Assembly (NCBI GenBank): GCA_017939855.1
Contig: JAGAZW010000001.1
Span: forward strand, 1 to 5,540
Direction: 5' to 3'
DNA length: 5,540 bases
Source: Clostridia bacterium
Lineage (GTDB): Bacteria; Bacillota; Clostridia; Oscillospirales; Acutalibacteraceae
Shown here piece after piece: positions 1 through 4,915 of this stretch. The notes under the pieces were generated by a model. That model saw only the letters and a list, made by a program, of their open reading frames with translations, made no database searches and was not told the origin of the DNA. A program made the translations under genes and the position numbers. Each line of letters starts with the position of its first letter. Position 1 is the first letter of the stretch.

Positions 1-252
1 AACCCCTCCATAATCCCAAAATACCATATTTTTCAAGATTTGTAAAGCAAAAATCCACCCCTTTATTGGAGCGGAGAAACTTCATCATTACGATTTATAC
101 ATCAATCAATAAATTCTTCAAAAGTCGGATATAATTCTTTGGTACTGGCTTTTTTGAATTTCTATTTTCTGATTGAGGATGTAAATGTGGTGATATTATT
201 TTGCATTTTGTGTTATTTCACGACAAAAAAGCGACTAATTTCTGCGCGATTC
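1..252. other. AT-rich stretch without a supported gene
   Basis: This is the first part of a 456-base gene-free stretch. By hand count positions 121-240 are about 29% GC, well below the tail genes downstream (about 50%). No open frame on either strand has a ribosome binding site and a coding-like sequence. One short minus-strand tract (positions 161 down to a stop at 102-104) would read as the end of a protein (KELYPTFEEFID), but an in-frame stop at 162-164 limits it to 19 codons, so at most it is a remnant. I see no tRNA, integrase site or terminator here. Confidence 0.5.
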
Positions 253-281
253 TTGACAAAAAATGTAAGATATGCTATTAT
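253..281 (+). promoter_or_regulatory. Sigma-A type promoter with extended -10
   Basis: A perfect -35 TTGACA (253-258) is followed by a 17-base spacer and TATTAT (276-281), with a TG one base before it (273-274) as in extended -10 elements. An overlapping TATAAT lies at 279-284 but would need a 20-base spacer. Transcription would start near 288 and run through the leader into the small gene at 457. This is the only strong consensus promoter I noticed; the whole window was not systematically scanned for weaker ones. Confidence 0.75.
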
Positions 282-330
282 AATGAAAAAATGGCGTTGC
301 TGTTTTAATGACAAATCAATTTAAAAAATA

Positions 331-370
331 ACGGAATCGCCCGTCCGTGGAAAGATAGAGCGAAACCGCT
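331..370 (+). other. Leader RNA with two small hairpins
   Basis: Within the untranslated leader, ACGGA (331-335) pairs with TCCGT (344-348) around an 8-base loop, and AGCG (359-362) pairs with CGCT (367-370) around AAAC. This block is richer in G and C than its surroundings, which fits a structured RNA. I cannot match it to a known riboswitch or small RNA family. Each stem is short enough to occur by chance, so only the combination with the longer hairpin downstream makes it notable. Confidence 0.35.
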
Positions 371-376
371 ATTGCA

Positions 377-427
377 CTAACAGAAGCTGTTAGCATACAT
401 ATTATACACTATGTTAATGGCTTCTGT
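377..427 (+). promoter_or_regulatory. Long leader hairpin with an alternative fold
   Basis: Positions 380-397 can pair with 410-427 in an 18-pair stem (three G-U pairs, no mismatch) around a 12-base loop. The outer eight pairs, ACAGAAGC with GCTTCTGT, are perfect Watson-Crick. The left arm can instead fold on itself: CTAACA (377-382) with TGTTAG (388-393). The two folds exclude each other, as in attenuators and translation switches. The hairpin ends 17 bases before the GGAG that serves the gene at 457. It lacks a following T run, so it is not a simple terminator. Confidence 0.5.
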
Positions 428-440
428 CAAATTAAATTTG
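428..440. repeat. 13-base palindrome before the ribosome binding site
   Basis: CAAATT (428-433) and AATTTG (435-440) form a perfect dyad around one A. It lies between the long hairpin and the GGAG at 445-448. It could be a small operator or an extra RNA hairpin, but AT-only dyads of this size occur by chance in AT-rich DNA, so the functional call is weak. Confidence 0.3.
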
Positions 441-456
441 CACAGGAGTTTTATTT

Positions 457-723
457 ATGATGAAATATGAGAGGGATTTAGACGTAATCGCCTTAAGGCT
501 TAAAAACGTTTCTGATTTATTAAAATGCTTTTTGAATTTTTGTGATATCGACCAGGAAGGCAAGACCTTTAGTAACACCAAAGACTTTGCAGGCTTTGCC
601 GCAGGTTTCCTGGAAGAACTTAAAATACAAAAAGCCCTGGTAGAATCTGCGTTATTTACCGTAGATTATGAGTATGGTATACTCCAATCTCTTTATGATG
701 AGTGGGAAAATAAACGTCGGTAA
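457..723 (+). CDS. Small orphan protein of 88 residues, moron-like
   Basis: I do not recognise this protein. It starts at ATG 457 (a second ATG follows at 460) with CAGGAG about eight bases upstream. It has no signal peptide or membrane segment, looks mainly helical and is slightly acidic. An aromatic-rich region (KDFAGFAAGF, about residues 43-52) is followed by two helix-like tracts that end in LYDEWENKRR. Positions 481-600 are about 38% GC. It has its own promoter (253-281), a structured leader and its own terminator (745-777), and is thus transcriptionally isolated from the tail genes. That arrangement is typical of phage morons, which often encode lysogenic-conversion or phage-exclusion functions, but nothing in the sequence shows such a role. 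A small regulator is equally possible. Confidence 0.7.
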   Translation: MMKYERDLDVIALRLKNVSDLLKCFLNFCDIDQEGKTFSNTKDFAGFAAGFLEELKIQKALVESALFTVDYEYGILQSLYDEWENKRR

Positions 724-744
724 AAAGTTAATATTTTGAAATTT

Positions 745-777
745 AAGCGTGTATCTTCGGATATGCGCTTTTATTAT
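745..777 (+). terminator. Intrinsic terminator after the small gene
   Basis: An 11-pair stem (745-755 with 760-770; two G-U pairs, no mismatch) closes a C(TTCG)G tetraloop, an exceptionally stable loop. It is followed by TTTTATTAT. It lies 21 bases after the stop of the gene at 457 and ends about 25 bases before the start of the tail-fibre gene. Transcription from 253 should largely stop here, so the tail genes need readthrough, antitermination or another promoter. Confidence 0.85.
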
Positions 778-801
778 ACATTTTTTCAAAGGAGGAAGAT
801 T

Positions 802-1995
802 ATGACACTTGAAACTATTACCTATACGGTCGGTCTTTCGGGAATAGAGCCTAAAACCCGACAGAACGGCGGTGTACAGGGAAATCACAACGTAGTCGGG
901 ATTGAGTTTAAAATTGACGACGAGCTCTACGGTATGTTGAGGGCTAAAGAGGCACTCTGGGAAGGAGAAAAACTGTATTACCACCTGGAAAGATACAATG
1001 GTGAGGGCAATTGTGAACCTACCGTTCCACAGTTACTTGTCAGCAATATTGTAGCTTACGGGCTTGAAGAGTGGATTACACGTTACGGCGGACTTATTAA
1101 GGTGGTGCTGGTGCTATCCTTCGGTAGTAACGAGGAAACACAAATTGAGCTTTATCATTACGATGCAATATTGTCCTTAAAAAGCAGACCGACAGGGTCA
1201 GGGGTAAGCTCTGGGCAATATAAGTCTATGGCTACAATGTCTGCCGCCGCGATGAATGCCTCACAAAGTGCTGTAGAGGCAGCAAAAACGGCAGAAGAAT
1301 CGGCTCAAATAGCCAAAGAACACGCCGAAGCACTTACAGATGCCGAGGTAATATTTAAAAGTGATTTAGACGATGAAGGGCAGCCGATTCCTATGGAACT
1401 TGTGGTGGATGCCGCATTATCAAAAACAAGCACAAACCCTGTTCAGAATAAGGTTGTTGCAGAAGCATTGGAAAAAGTTAAAACCCCTGTTGATGATATT
1501 TTGTCACCGACAAGCAATAACCCAATATCCAATAAGGCTGTTGCTAAACTGCTCGAGGAAGTAAGCGAACGTTTTAGCGTAGATTATATTGTGGAGCAGG
1601 GGACGGGTAAATCAAATGACACAGAATTTACTTGGACATACAGAAAATGGAAAAGCGGTATTGCGGAATGCTGGGGAAGGTGGAAGAGAACACTTGAAAC
1701 AGATGTTTTCAATGCTGAAAGTGCGGGTACATCACAATGGGGAATGATGTATTATCAAGGAGTTGGAGCGAAAGAGTACCCATTTGAATTTTATACAGAG
1801 CCTTGTGAGGTGGTTACTGCAAGAGGAAAAAAACAAGCGTTTTTTGTATATGCTTCTTCAGAAGGTTACAATAAAAAAACCTCAACAGCTGCTTATAGTG
1901 TCGCAAGACCAACTAAATTAACCAGTGATGATTTGGATTGTTATTTGGATATTTATGTTGTCGGAAGATATAAACCAGAAACGACAGAGGAGTAA
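802..1995 (+). CDS. Phage baseplate / tail-fibre protein
   Basis: A 397-residue tail-tip protein. I chose ATG 802 because AAAGGAGGAA lies just before it; the open frame extends upstream to a TTG at 736, but that stretch overlaps the terminator. Residues 1-135 (MTLETITYTVGLSGIEPKTR onward) resemble N-terminal baseplate-attachment domains of Firmicutes phage fibres (BppU-like). Residues 141-183 are Ala-rich with coiled-coil character. Residues 205-225 and 233-253 are two related copies of a fibre repeat (TSTNPVQNKVV and TSNNPISNKAV). From residue 260, DYIVEQG and then WTYRKWKSGIAECWG resemble C-terminal head domains of siphophage fibres that contact the host surface. GC is about 49% near the N-terminus and about 35% over 1741-1980, which suggests the head domain was exchanged separately. 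It probably trimerises and takes part in host recognition; the receptor cannot be read from sequence. Confidence 0.8.
   Translation: MTLETITYTVGLSGIEPKTRQNGGVQGNHNVVGIEFKIDDELYGMLRAKEALWEGEKLYYHLERYNGEGNCEPTVPQLLVSNIVAYGLEEWITRYGGLIKVVLVLSFGSNEETQIELYHYDAILSLKSRPTGSGVSSGQYKSMATMSAAAMNASQSAVEAAKTAEESAQIAKEHAEALTDAEVIFKSDLDDEGQPIPMELVVDAALSKTSTNPVQNKVVAEALEKVKTPVDDILSPTSNNPISNKAVAKLLEEVSERFSVDYIVEQGTGKSNDTEFTWTYRKWKSGIAECWGRWKRTLETDVFNAESAGTSQWGMMYYQGVGAKEYPFEFYTEPCEVVTARGKKQAFFVYASSEGYNKKTSTAAYSVARPTKLTSDDLDCYLDIYVVGRYKPETTEE
1414..1476 (+). repeat. Tail-fibre shaft repeat, copy 1
   Basis: This encodes residues 205-225 of the fibre, with core TSTNPVQNKVV. The pattern aligns with copy 2 at 1498-1560 at about half of its positions; the copies are separated by 21 bases. 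Such repeats are common in fibre shafts of gut phages and probably form part of the trimeric stalk. Confidence 0.6.
1498..1560 (+). repeat. Tail-fibre shaft repeat, copy 2
   Basis: This encodes residues 233-253, with core TSNNPISNKAV, a diverged copy of the element at 1414-1476. The conserved positions are Leu-Ser, Thr-Ser, Asn-Pro, Asn-Lys, Val-Ala, Leu-Glu. It sits directly before the C-terminal head domain. Confidence 0.6.
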
Positions 1996-2000
1996 TGAAT

Positions 2001-3071
2001 ATGAGTAACAAAATTTATGCAAAAGCAAGGTTTGGCTTTAATAACAAGCCGTTTGATTGGTGGGAGCAAAACAACCCCGTACTCGAAAACGGCGAGCCCG
2101 GAATAGTATCCGACGCAAAGGGTAACGGTTGGCTTAAAGTTGGTGATGGCGTAACCCCTTGGAAAGATTTGCCGTGGAAAGTATTAGGCAGTGATTTATC
2201 TAAAAAAATGGACAAATTCGGGTCGGTTTCGGTAGGGGAGAGCGGGGCAGGCATCACCCTCGATAAGGGTCGGGAAATAAGTTTTTCTGCACCAACGTCC
2301 GCATTCGGGACGGAGGCCTACTATGATTTTACTTTGGTATCGGGCGGCGGTATTGCACCCGAGGACTACACAGCTCCTGACGCTTGTTCTTATATGAAAG
2401 AACACAGTGCCTGGGCTATCGGTTGGAATGGTGGGGGAATTGTTGCTATTCTGCCTGATTCCTTTATTCCGCTTACAGCGTCGGATTGCTTCAAGGTAGA
2501 CCTTGAAAACAACGTCCTTTACGTTAAGTATAACGAAAACAGCGTTGCATTTAAGAATGTTGCCTCCCCGACAGACGGCAGGGATGCCGCTAACAAAAAC
2601 TACGTTGACCAGAATGTAGGTGACATTAATGCGGTACTTGCGGCAATCGTTATGGGTAACAAGGCTTTACCAAAATCGATTATAAATAAGGTTATTGACA
2701 AGGCGGCAGCAAGCGTTGAAACAAAGGTCGGTAACCGATTTGTAACGGCGGTAGCGGTAAAGGATACGGGAAGTATTACGGTAGAACCCAATGCGGCATA
2801 CTGTATTATTTCGAATACCGAGAGCGGCAAGATAGTGGTGTATGACCGCACTACTGACGAGCCTGTGGAATTTACAGGCAAAATTATAGGAATGATAACC
2901 GGCAACTATGGTGACAGTAACCCTGCATCGGTGCTTGGGCTACTGGGAATTTACTCTTCGGCATTGATTACAAAGGGTACCTATCTTGCAATAGATTCAT
3001 CCAAAAGCGCAACCTTCTCCTGGGAAGGTGAAGCAACCGTCATAACGGTTAAAAACATCAAGGGGGAATAA
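2001..3071 (+). CDS. Tail fibre with Mtd-like N-terminal domain
   Basis: A tail fibre or receptor-binding protein of 356 residues. Residues 20-59 (NPVLENGEPGIVSD, then GWLKVGDGVTPWKDLPW) match the N-terminal pattern of the phage major tropism determinant / hyaluronidase-type fibres: asparagine-proline, GE-G, KVGDG-T-W, L-W. Residues 188-206 contain DAANKNYVDQNV, a fibre motif that usually links shaft segments. The remainder is beta-rich and unassigned. GAGGAG (1987-1992) is eight bases from ATG 2001 but only two from ATG 1995, which overlaps the previous stop as TAATG; I favour 2001, and 1995 would add two residues. It follows the first fibre directly, so the virion may carry two kinds of tip protein, or these are two parts of one assembly. 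I see no C-type lectin variable region. Confidence 0.75.
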   Translation: MSNKIYAKARFGFNNKPFDWWEQNNPVLENGEPGIVSDAKGNGWLKVGDGVTPWKDLPWKVLGSDLSKKMDKFGSVSVGESGAGITLDKGREISFSAPTSAFGTEAYYDFTLVSGGGIAPEDYTAPDACSYMKEHSAWAIGWNGGGIVAILPDSFIPLTASDCFKVDLENNVLYVKYNENSVAFKNVASPTDGRDAANKNYVDQNVGDINAVLAAIVMGNKALPKSIINKVIDKAAASVETKVGNRFVTAVAVKDTGSITVEPNAAYCIISNTESGKIVVYDRTTDEPVEFTGKIIGMITGNYGDSNPASVLGLLGIYSSALITKGTYLAIDSSKSATFSWEGEATVITVKNIKGE

Positions 3072-3074
3072 AGG

Positions 3075-3374
3075 ATGAAAATACCTTTTAAAATTGCAGT
3101 CAACCGAATAGGGGATAAATATTTTGTTGTTTCTGCAGATGATGAAAGCACCGTTAGAATGTCGCTTTGTTGTGATGAAATAACGGCCTACCTGTTTTCG
3201 CTTATGACAGAGGACCTAACCCAGAATCAAATGCTTGAATCCGCAAAGGGACAGTTCCCCGAAACAGAGGAAGCCTTGCTTTTGGATAAGGTATTAAAGG
3301 TTCAAGAATATATACGCAATATAGACCCCGAAAGTACAGAACTGGAGGTAGCAAGATTGTGGGATGTAAATTAA
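3075..3374 (+). CDS. PqqD-like small protein (possible RRE fold)
   Basis: A 99-residue soluble protein starting at ATG 3075, with AGGGGG about eight bases upstream and three bases after the previous stop. Its layout matches the PqqD family: a beta-hairpin at residues 5-20 (FKIAVNRIGDKYFVV), a strand-turn leading into a helix at about residues 30-45 (LCCDEITAYLFSLMTED, compared with the family's L-N-T-G-A-I-W-L-L), a T-x-x-x-M/L helix, then a final helix near DKVLKVQEYIRNI. PqqD is a winged-helix peptide chaperone, and its relatives are the RiPP recognition elements that bind leader peptides. No radical SAM or other RiPP enzyme is in the window. Its 3' end overlaps the cohesin gene by 16 bases, so the two are probably made together. 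The family call is by eye and may be only a fold resemblance. Confidence 0.5.
   Translation: MKIPFKIAVNRIGDKYFVVSADDESTVRMSLCCDEITAYLFSLMTEDLTQNQMLESAKGQFPETEEALLLDKVLKVQEYIRNIDPESTELEVARLWDVN
3344..3349 (+). promoter_or_regulatory. Ribosome binding site fixing the cohesin GTG start
   Basis: GGAGGT lies inside the end of the preceding gene, nine bases before GTG 3359. No ATG in that frame lies near it, so this site is the reason to accept the GTG start and a complete cohesin domain. Confidence 0.7.
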
Positions 3375-3763
3375 CCTTTGATACTATAAAGGCGAAACCC
3401 GGTGACGAGGTTATAGTAAACCTTAATATCAAAAATAACCCTGGTATTATGGCGCTTACAATTTCTATAACCTATGACCCTGAAGCACTCGGGTATAGAG
3501 CCTATTATTACGGCAACGTTTTCACCAACTACACTGCAGCGGCACATCCGACCAAAAAGATTATACGCTTGGTTATAAGCGAAAAAAAGGACTTGACCGG
3601 GGACGGTGTGGTAGCGAGCTTTAAATTCAGGGTAGCGGATGATGCTAAAAGCGGAATGCATGAAATTGCTATAGAATACGGTAAATGGGATTTTTGTAAT
3701 CTTCAGCTTGAATCAATCTTTCCTGAAACGGTGTCAGGCGGAGTAGAGGTTGATGCTACGTGA
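3359..3763 (+). CDS. Free-standing cohesin module
   Basis: A 134-residue protein that is essentially one cohesin domain (family PF00963; usual length about 140). Hallmarks in order: AKPGDEVIVNLNI (12-24, the family's 'akpGd-V-vpv'), NNPGIMALTISITYDPEAL (26-44, the 'n-pGi-g-f-l-YDp-vL' signature), DLTGDGVVASFKFRV (78-92, 'tgdG-la-l-F-v'), AKSGMHEIAIEYG (96-108), and a closing strand SGGVEV (126-131). Cohesins are beta-sandwich receptors that bind dockerins with high affinity, normally as part of secreted scaffoldins. This one has no signal peptide, anchor, linker or second domain, so it would stay in the cytoplasm and could be built into a virion. It overlaps the PqqD-like gene by 16 bases and the next gene by TGATG. 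A dockerin-like gene follows about 930 bases on. The alternative is another Ig-like or CBM-type sandwich, but the motif order favours cohesin. Confidence 0.8.
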   Translation: MGCKLTFDTIKAKPGDEVIVNLNIKNNPGIMALTISITYDPEALGYRAYYYGNVFTNYTAAAHPTKKIIRLVISEKKDLTGDGVVASFKFRVADDAKSGMHEIAIEYGKWDFCNLQLESIFPETVSGGVEVDAT

Positions 3764-4005
3764 TGAATGTATATATCGGCAAAACCTTTTATGAAATTGT
3801 AGGCAGTAAGCCCGAAATATTTGATTTTACGGTAGATGAATACATCATAAAACCCGACGGAAGTATAGAATTCCCCAATAAATACATAGGACTTTCGGTT
3901 TACAATGAATTTCACTTTGGCTCGGTGGTCTTTGAAGACTATACCGAAGCGGAAAAGAAACTTAAAGAAATAAGGAGTGTTATAAATGAACGGCACAACC
4001 GCTAA
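3763..4005 (+). CDS. Orphan small protein of 80 residues
   Basis: I do not recognise this protein. The preferred start is ATG 3763, which overlaps the cohesin stop as TGATG; a GTG at 3760 would add one residue. GAGTAGAGGT (3741-3750) supplies a moderate ribosome binding site. Residues 1-60 are rich in aromatic and beta-branched residues (YIGKTFYEIVG, then VDEYIIKPDGSIEFP, then YIGLSVYNEFHFG) and look like a small beta domain. Residues about 60-80 (YTEAEKKLKEIRSVINERHN) form a charged helix. There is no signal peptide or membrane segment. Its coupling to the cohesin suggests a partner, chaperone or tail-tip adaptor, but that is inference from position only. Confidence 0.65.
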   Translation: MNVYIGKTFYEIVGSKPEIFDFTVDEYIIKPDGSIEFPNKYIGLSVYNEFHFGSVVFEDYTEAEKKLKEIRSVINERHNR

Positions 4006-4516
4006 ATTCCTTAACGGTATTGAAAACTCACGTGTCAAGCTGGCGGAGATTCTGAATAACAGAAATGTGGAGGCCGAATCCGGTGAACCGCTCGAGGATT
4101 TGGTAGAAAAGACCGCACGTATCCACGGCGGTGTTGAATTCGGGGAATGGGTACCCACTGTAAATACTGATATATTTACAATCGGCGGACTTGAATTTTT
4201 GCCCTATAAAATTGGTCTTTCGTGTGAAGCTCTGTTCGGGCAGACCTTTTACGGAAATGCCGTTAATAATTACGTAAGCCTGTTTTCTGCAAATAGCGGT
4301 GAAGGGACGGATAGTATTTATATCGGCAATCAAAGTGAACTGAAATTCGGCAACGTGCCGCCCAAATCGACCGTTACGGTAACGCAGGAATCGGACGGCA
4401 GCTATACGGTGAAGGTTGATTTTTCGAACTATAACCTTACATCCGGCGTTCCGTATTATTTTAAAAGCGGATACAAATATATGTGGGTAACAGCTACAAA
4501 GGAGTGGAGCTTATGA
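3986..4516 (+). CDS. Beta-rich tail-associated protein
   Basis: A 176-residue protein starting at ATG 3986 with AAGGAG (3972-3977) at good spacing; it overlaps the upstream gene by 20 bases. Residues 1-50 (AKFLNGIENSRVKLAEILNN, then PLEDLVEKTARIHGG) look like the short helical N-terminal module seen in many gut-phage tail and fibre proteins, where a helix pair precedes the functional domain. Residues 55-176 are predicted to be all beta, with many Tyr, Gly, Asn and Thr (IGGLEFLPYKIGL, STVTVTQESDGSYTVKVDF, YKYMWVTATKEW). This would suit an appendage or glycan-contacting domain. I cannot name the family. It lies between the cohesin and dockerin genes and is a candidate for the part they connect. 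Confidence 0.7.
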   Translation: MNGTTAKFLNGIENSRVKLAEILNNRNVEAESGEPLEDLVEKTARIHGGVEFGEWVPTVNTDIFTIGGLEFLPYKIGLSCEALFGQTFYGNAVNNYVSLFSANSGEGTDSIYIGNQSELKFGNVPPKSTVTVTQESDGSYTVKVDFSNYNLTSGVPYYFKSGYKYMWVTATKEWSL

Positions 4517-4692
4517 GGCATTTTAAAACAATCGATAACACAGGTCAGCTTGTCCGCCTTGACAGTAGTGCGGTAAATGTATCGGGCGAGGAAATCACCA
4601 AGACCGAGTATGATATGACCCTTGTCGGAATCAAGGTCTTTCTGAATGGGGAATCAGCAGAGGAAATAAAAAAGGAGGATTGGTGGAGATGA
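4513..4692 (+). CDS. Small phage protein of 59 residues
   Basis: The start is ATG 4513, which overlaps the previous stop as ATGA and has AAAGGAG (4498-4504) eight bases upstream; an in-frame ATG at 4483 is less likely because it lies before that site. The protein (MRHFKTIDNTGQLVRLDSSA, then EEITKTEYDM, then EEIKKEDWW) resembles small accessory proteins often found between tail fibres and holins of Firmicutes phages, which share an N-terminal short hairpin and an IT-x-x-EY motif. Their function is not known to me. It ends with an ATGA overlap to the dockerin gene, so the two are translationally coupled. Confidence 0.65.
   Translation: MRHFKTIDNTGQLVRLDSSAVNVSGEEITKTEYDMTLVGIKVFLNGESAEEIKKEDWWR
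4671..4678 (+). promoter_or_regulatory. Ribosome binding site for the dockerin gene
   Basis: AAAGGAGG lies ten bases before ATG 4689 and 13 before ATG 4692. TTG 4680 and GTG 4683 are also in frame but too close. This favours ATG 4689, which forms an ATGA overlap with the upstream stop. Confidence 0.65.
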
Positions 4693-4904
4693 TGACCATA
4701 GAAGGCTTGCTTTCCATCAACACACCTGTGCTTATGCATGTAGCCTCAAAAACGAACGCTTCCTTTAACGTAATAGACCTCGTAAGGGCAAAGAAAGAGG
4801 CGGCTTGGATAACCGACACCCTTTCATACGACCTAAATAATAACGGAGTTGTAGACGCAAATGACCTTTCGGTTATCCGAAGAAATATTGTAGGGCTTAT
4901 TTAG
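4689..4904 (+). CDS. Free-standing dockerin-like module
   Basis: A 71-residue protein that is almost entirely a type I-like dockerin (PF00404; usual length 60-70). Dockerins are paired calcium-loop-helix repeats that plug into cohesins. Repeat 2 is canonical: D48, N50, N52, G53, D56 and D59 occupy the calcium-loop positions 1, 3, 5, 6, 9 and 12, followed by the helix DLSVIRRNIVG. Repeat 1 keeps N23, N27, D30 and the helix DLVRAKKEAA, but its loop positions 1 and 3 are A19 and K21, so calcium binding there is doubtful. Residues 1-18 are an extra N-terminal strand-like segment, not a signal peptide. The usual dockerin partner is an enzyme or scaffoldin; here the module stands alone, directly before the lysis genes and about 930 bases after a cohesin gene. 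A non-dockerin EF-hand protein is possible but less likely. Confidence 0.7.
   Translation: MMTIEGLLSINTPVLMHVASKTNASFNVIDLVRAKKEAAWITDTLSYDLNNNGVVDANDLSVIRRNIVGLI
4743..4805 (+). repeat. Dockerin repeat 1, degenerate calcium loop
   Basis: This encodes residues 19-39. It has N at loop positions 5 and 9 and D at position 12, but lacks the acidic residue at position 1 and has Lys at position 3. Positions 10 and 11, which set cohesin specificity in studied dockerins, are Val-Ile. Confidence 0.6.
4830..4895 (+). repeat. Dockerin repeat 2, canonical calcium loop
   Basis: This encodes residues 48-69 with the pattern D-x-N-x-N-G-x-V-D-x-x-D-L. Positions 10 and 11 are Ala-Asn, different from repeat 1, so the two-fold symmetry that permits dual-mode binding is imperfect here. 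Confidence 0.7.
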
Positions 4905-4915
4905 GAGGTGAGAAG

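Noticed and set aside
102..164. Minus-strand tract reading like a protein end (KELYPTFEEFID)
   Set aside because: Only 19 codons are open before an in-frame stop at 162-164, and the frames upstream are broken too. It could be a decayed gene end but cannot be supported alone.
173..199. Second possible promoter, TTGAGG and TATTAT
   Set aside because: The spacer is only 15 bases and the -35 is imperfect; the promoter at 253 is far better.
139..324. Plus-strand open frame of 61 codons
   Set aside because: It runs through the 253-281 promoter, has no ribosome binding site, and its composition is that of AT-rich noncoding DNA.
1..456. CRISPR array, tRNA or attachment site in the gene-free stretch
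   Set aside because: There are no regularly spaced repeats, no cloverleaf-like sequence, and no visible duplicated core or integrase gene.
736..801. N-terminal extension of the first fibre from TTG 736
   Set aside because: It would place codons across the terminator hairpin, and a strong AAAGGAGG sits directly before ATG 802.
2001..3071. Diversity-generating retroelement target, because of the Mtd-like N-terminus
   Set aside because: Neither fibre shows a C-type lectin variable end, and no template repeat or reverse transcriptase is in the window. The Mtd-type N-terminus is common in ordinary fibres.
3371..4158. Minus-strand open frames opposite the cohesin and following genes
   Set aside because: They lack ribosome binding sites and are mirror frames of well-supported plus-strand genes with recognisable domains.
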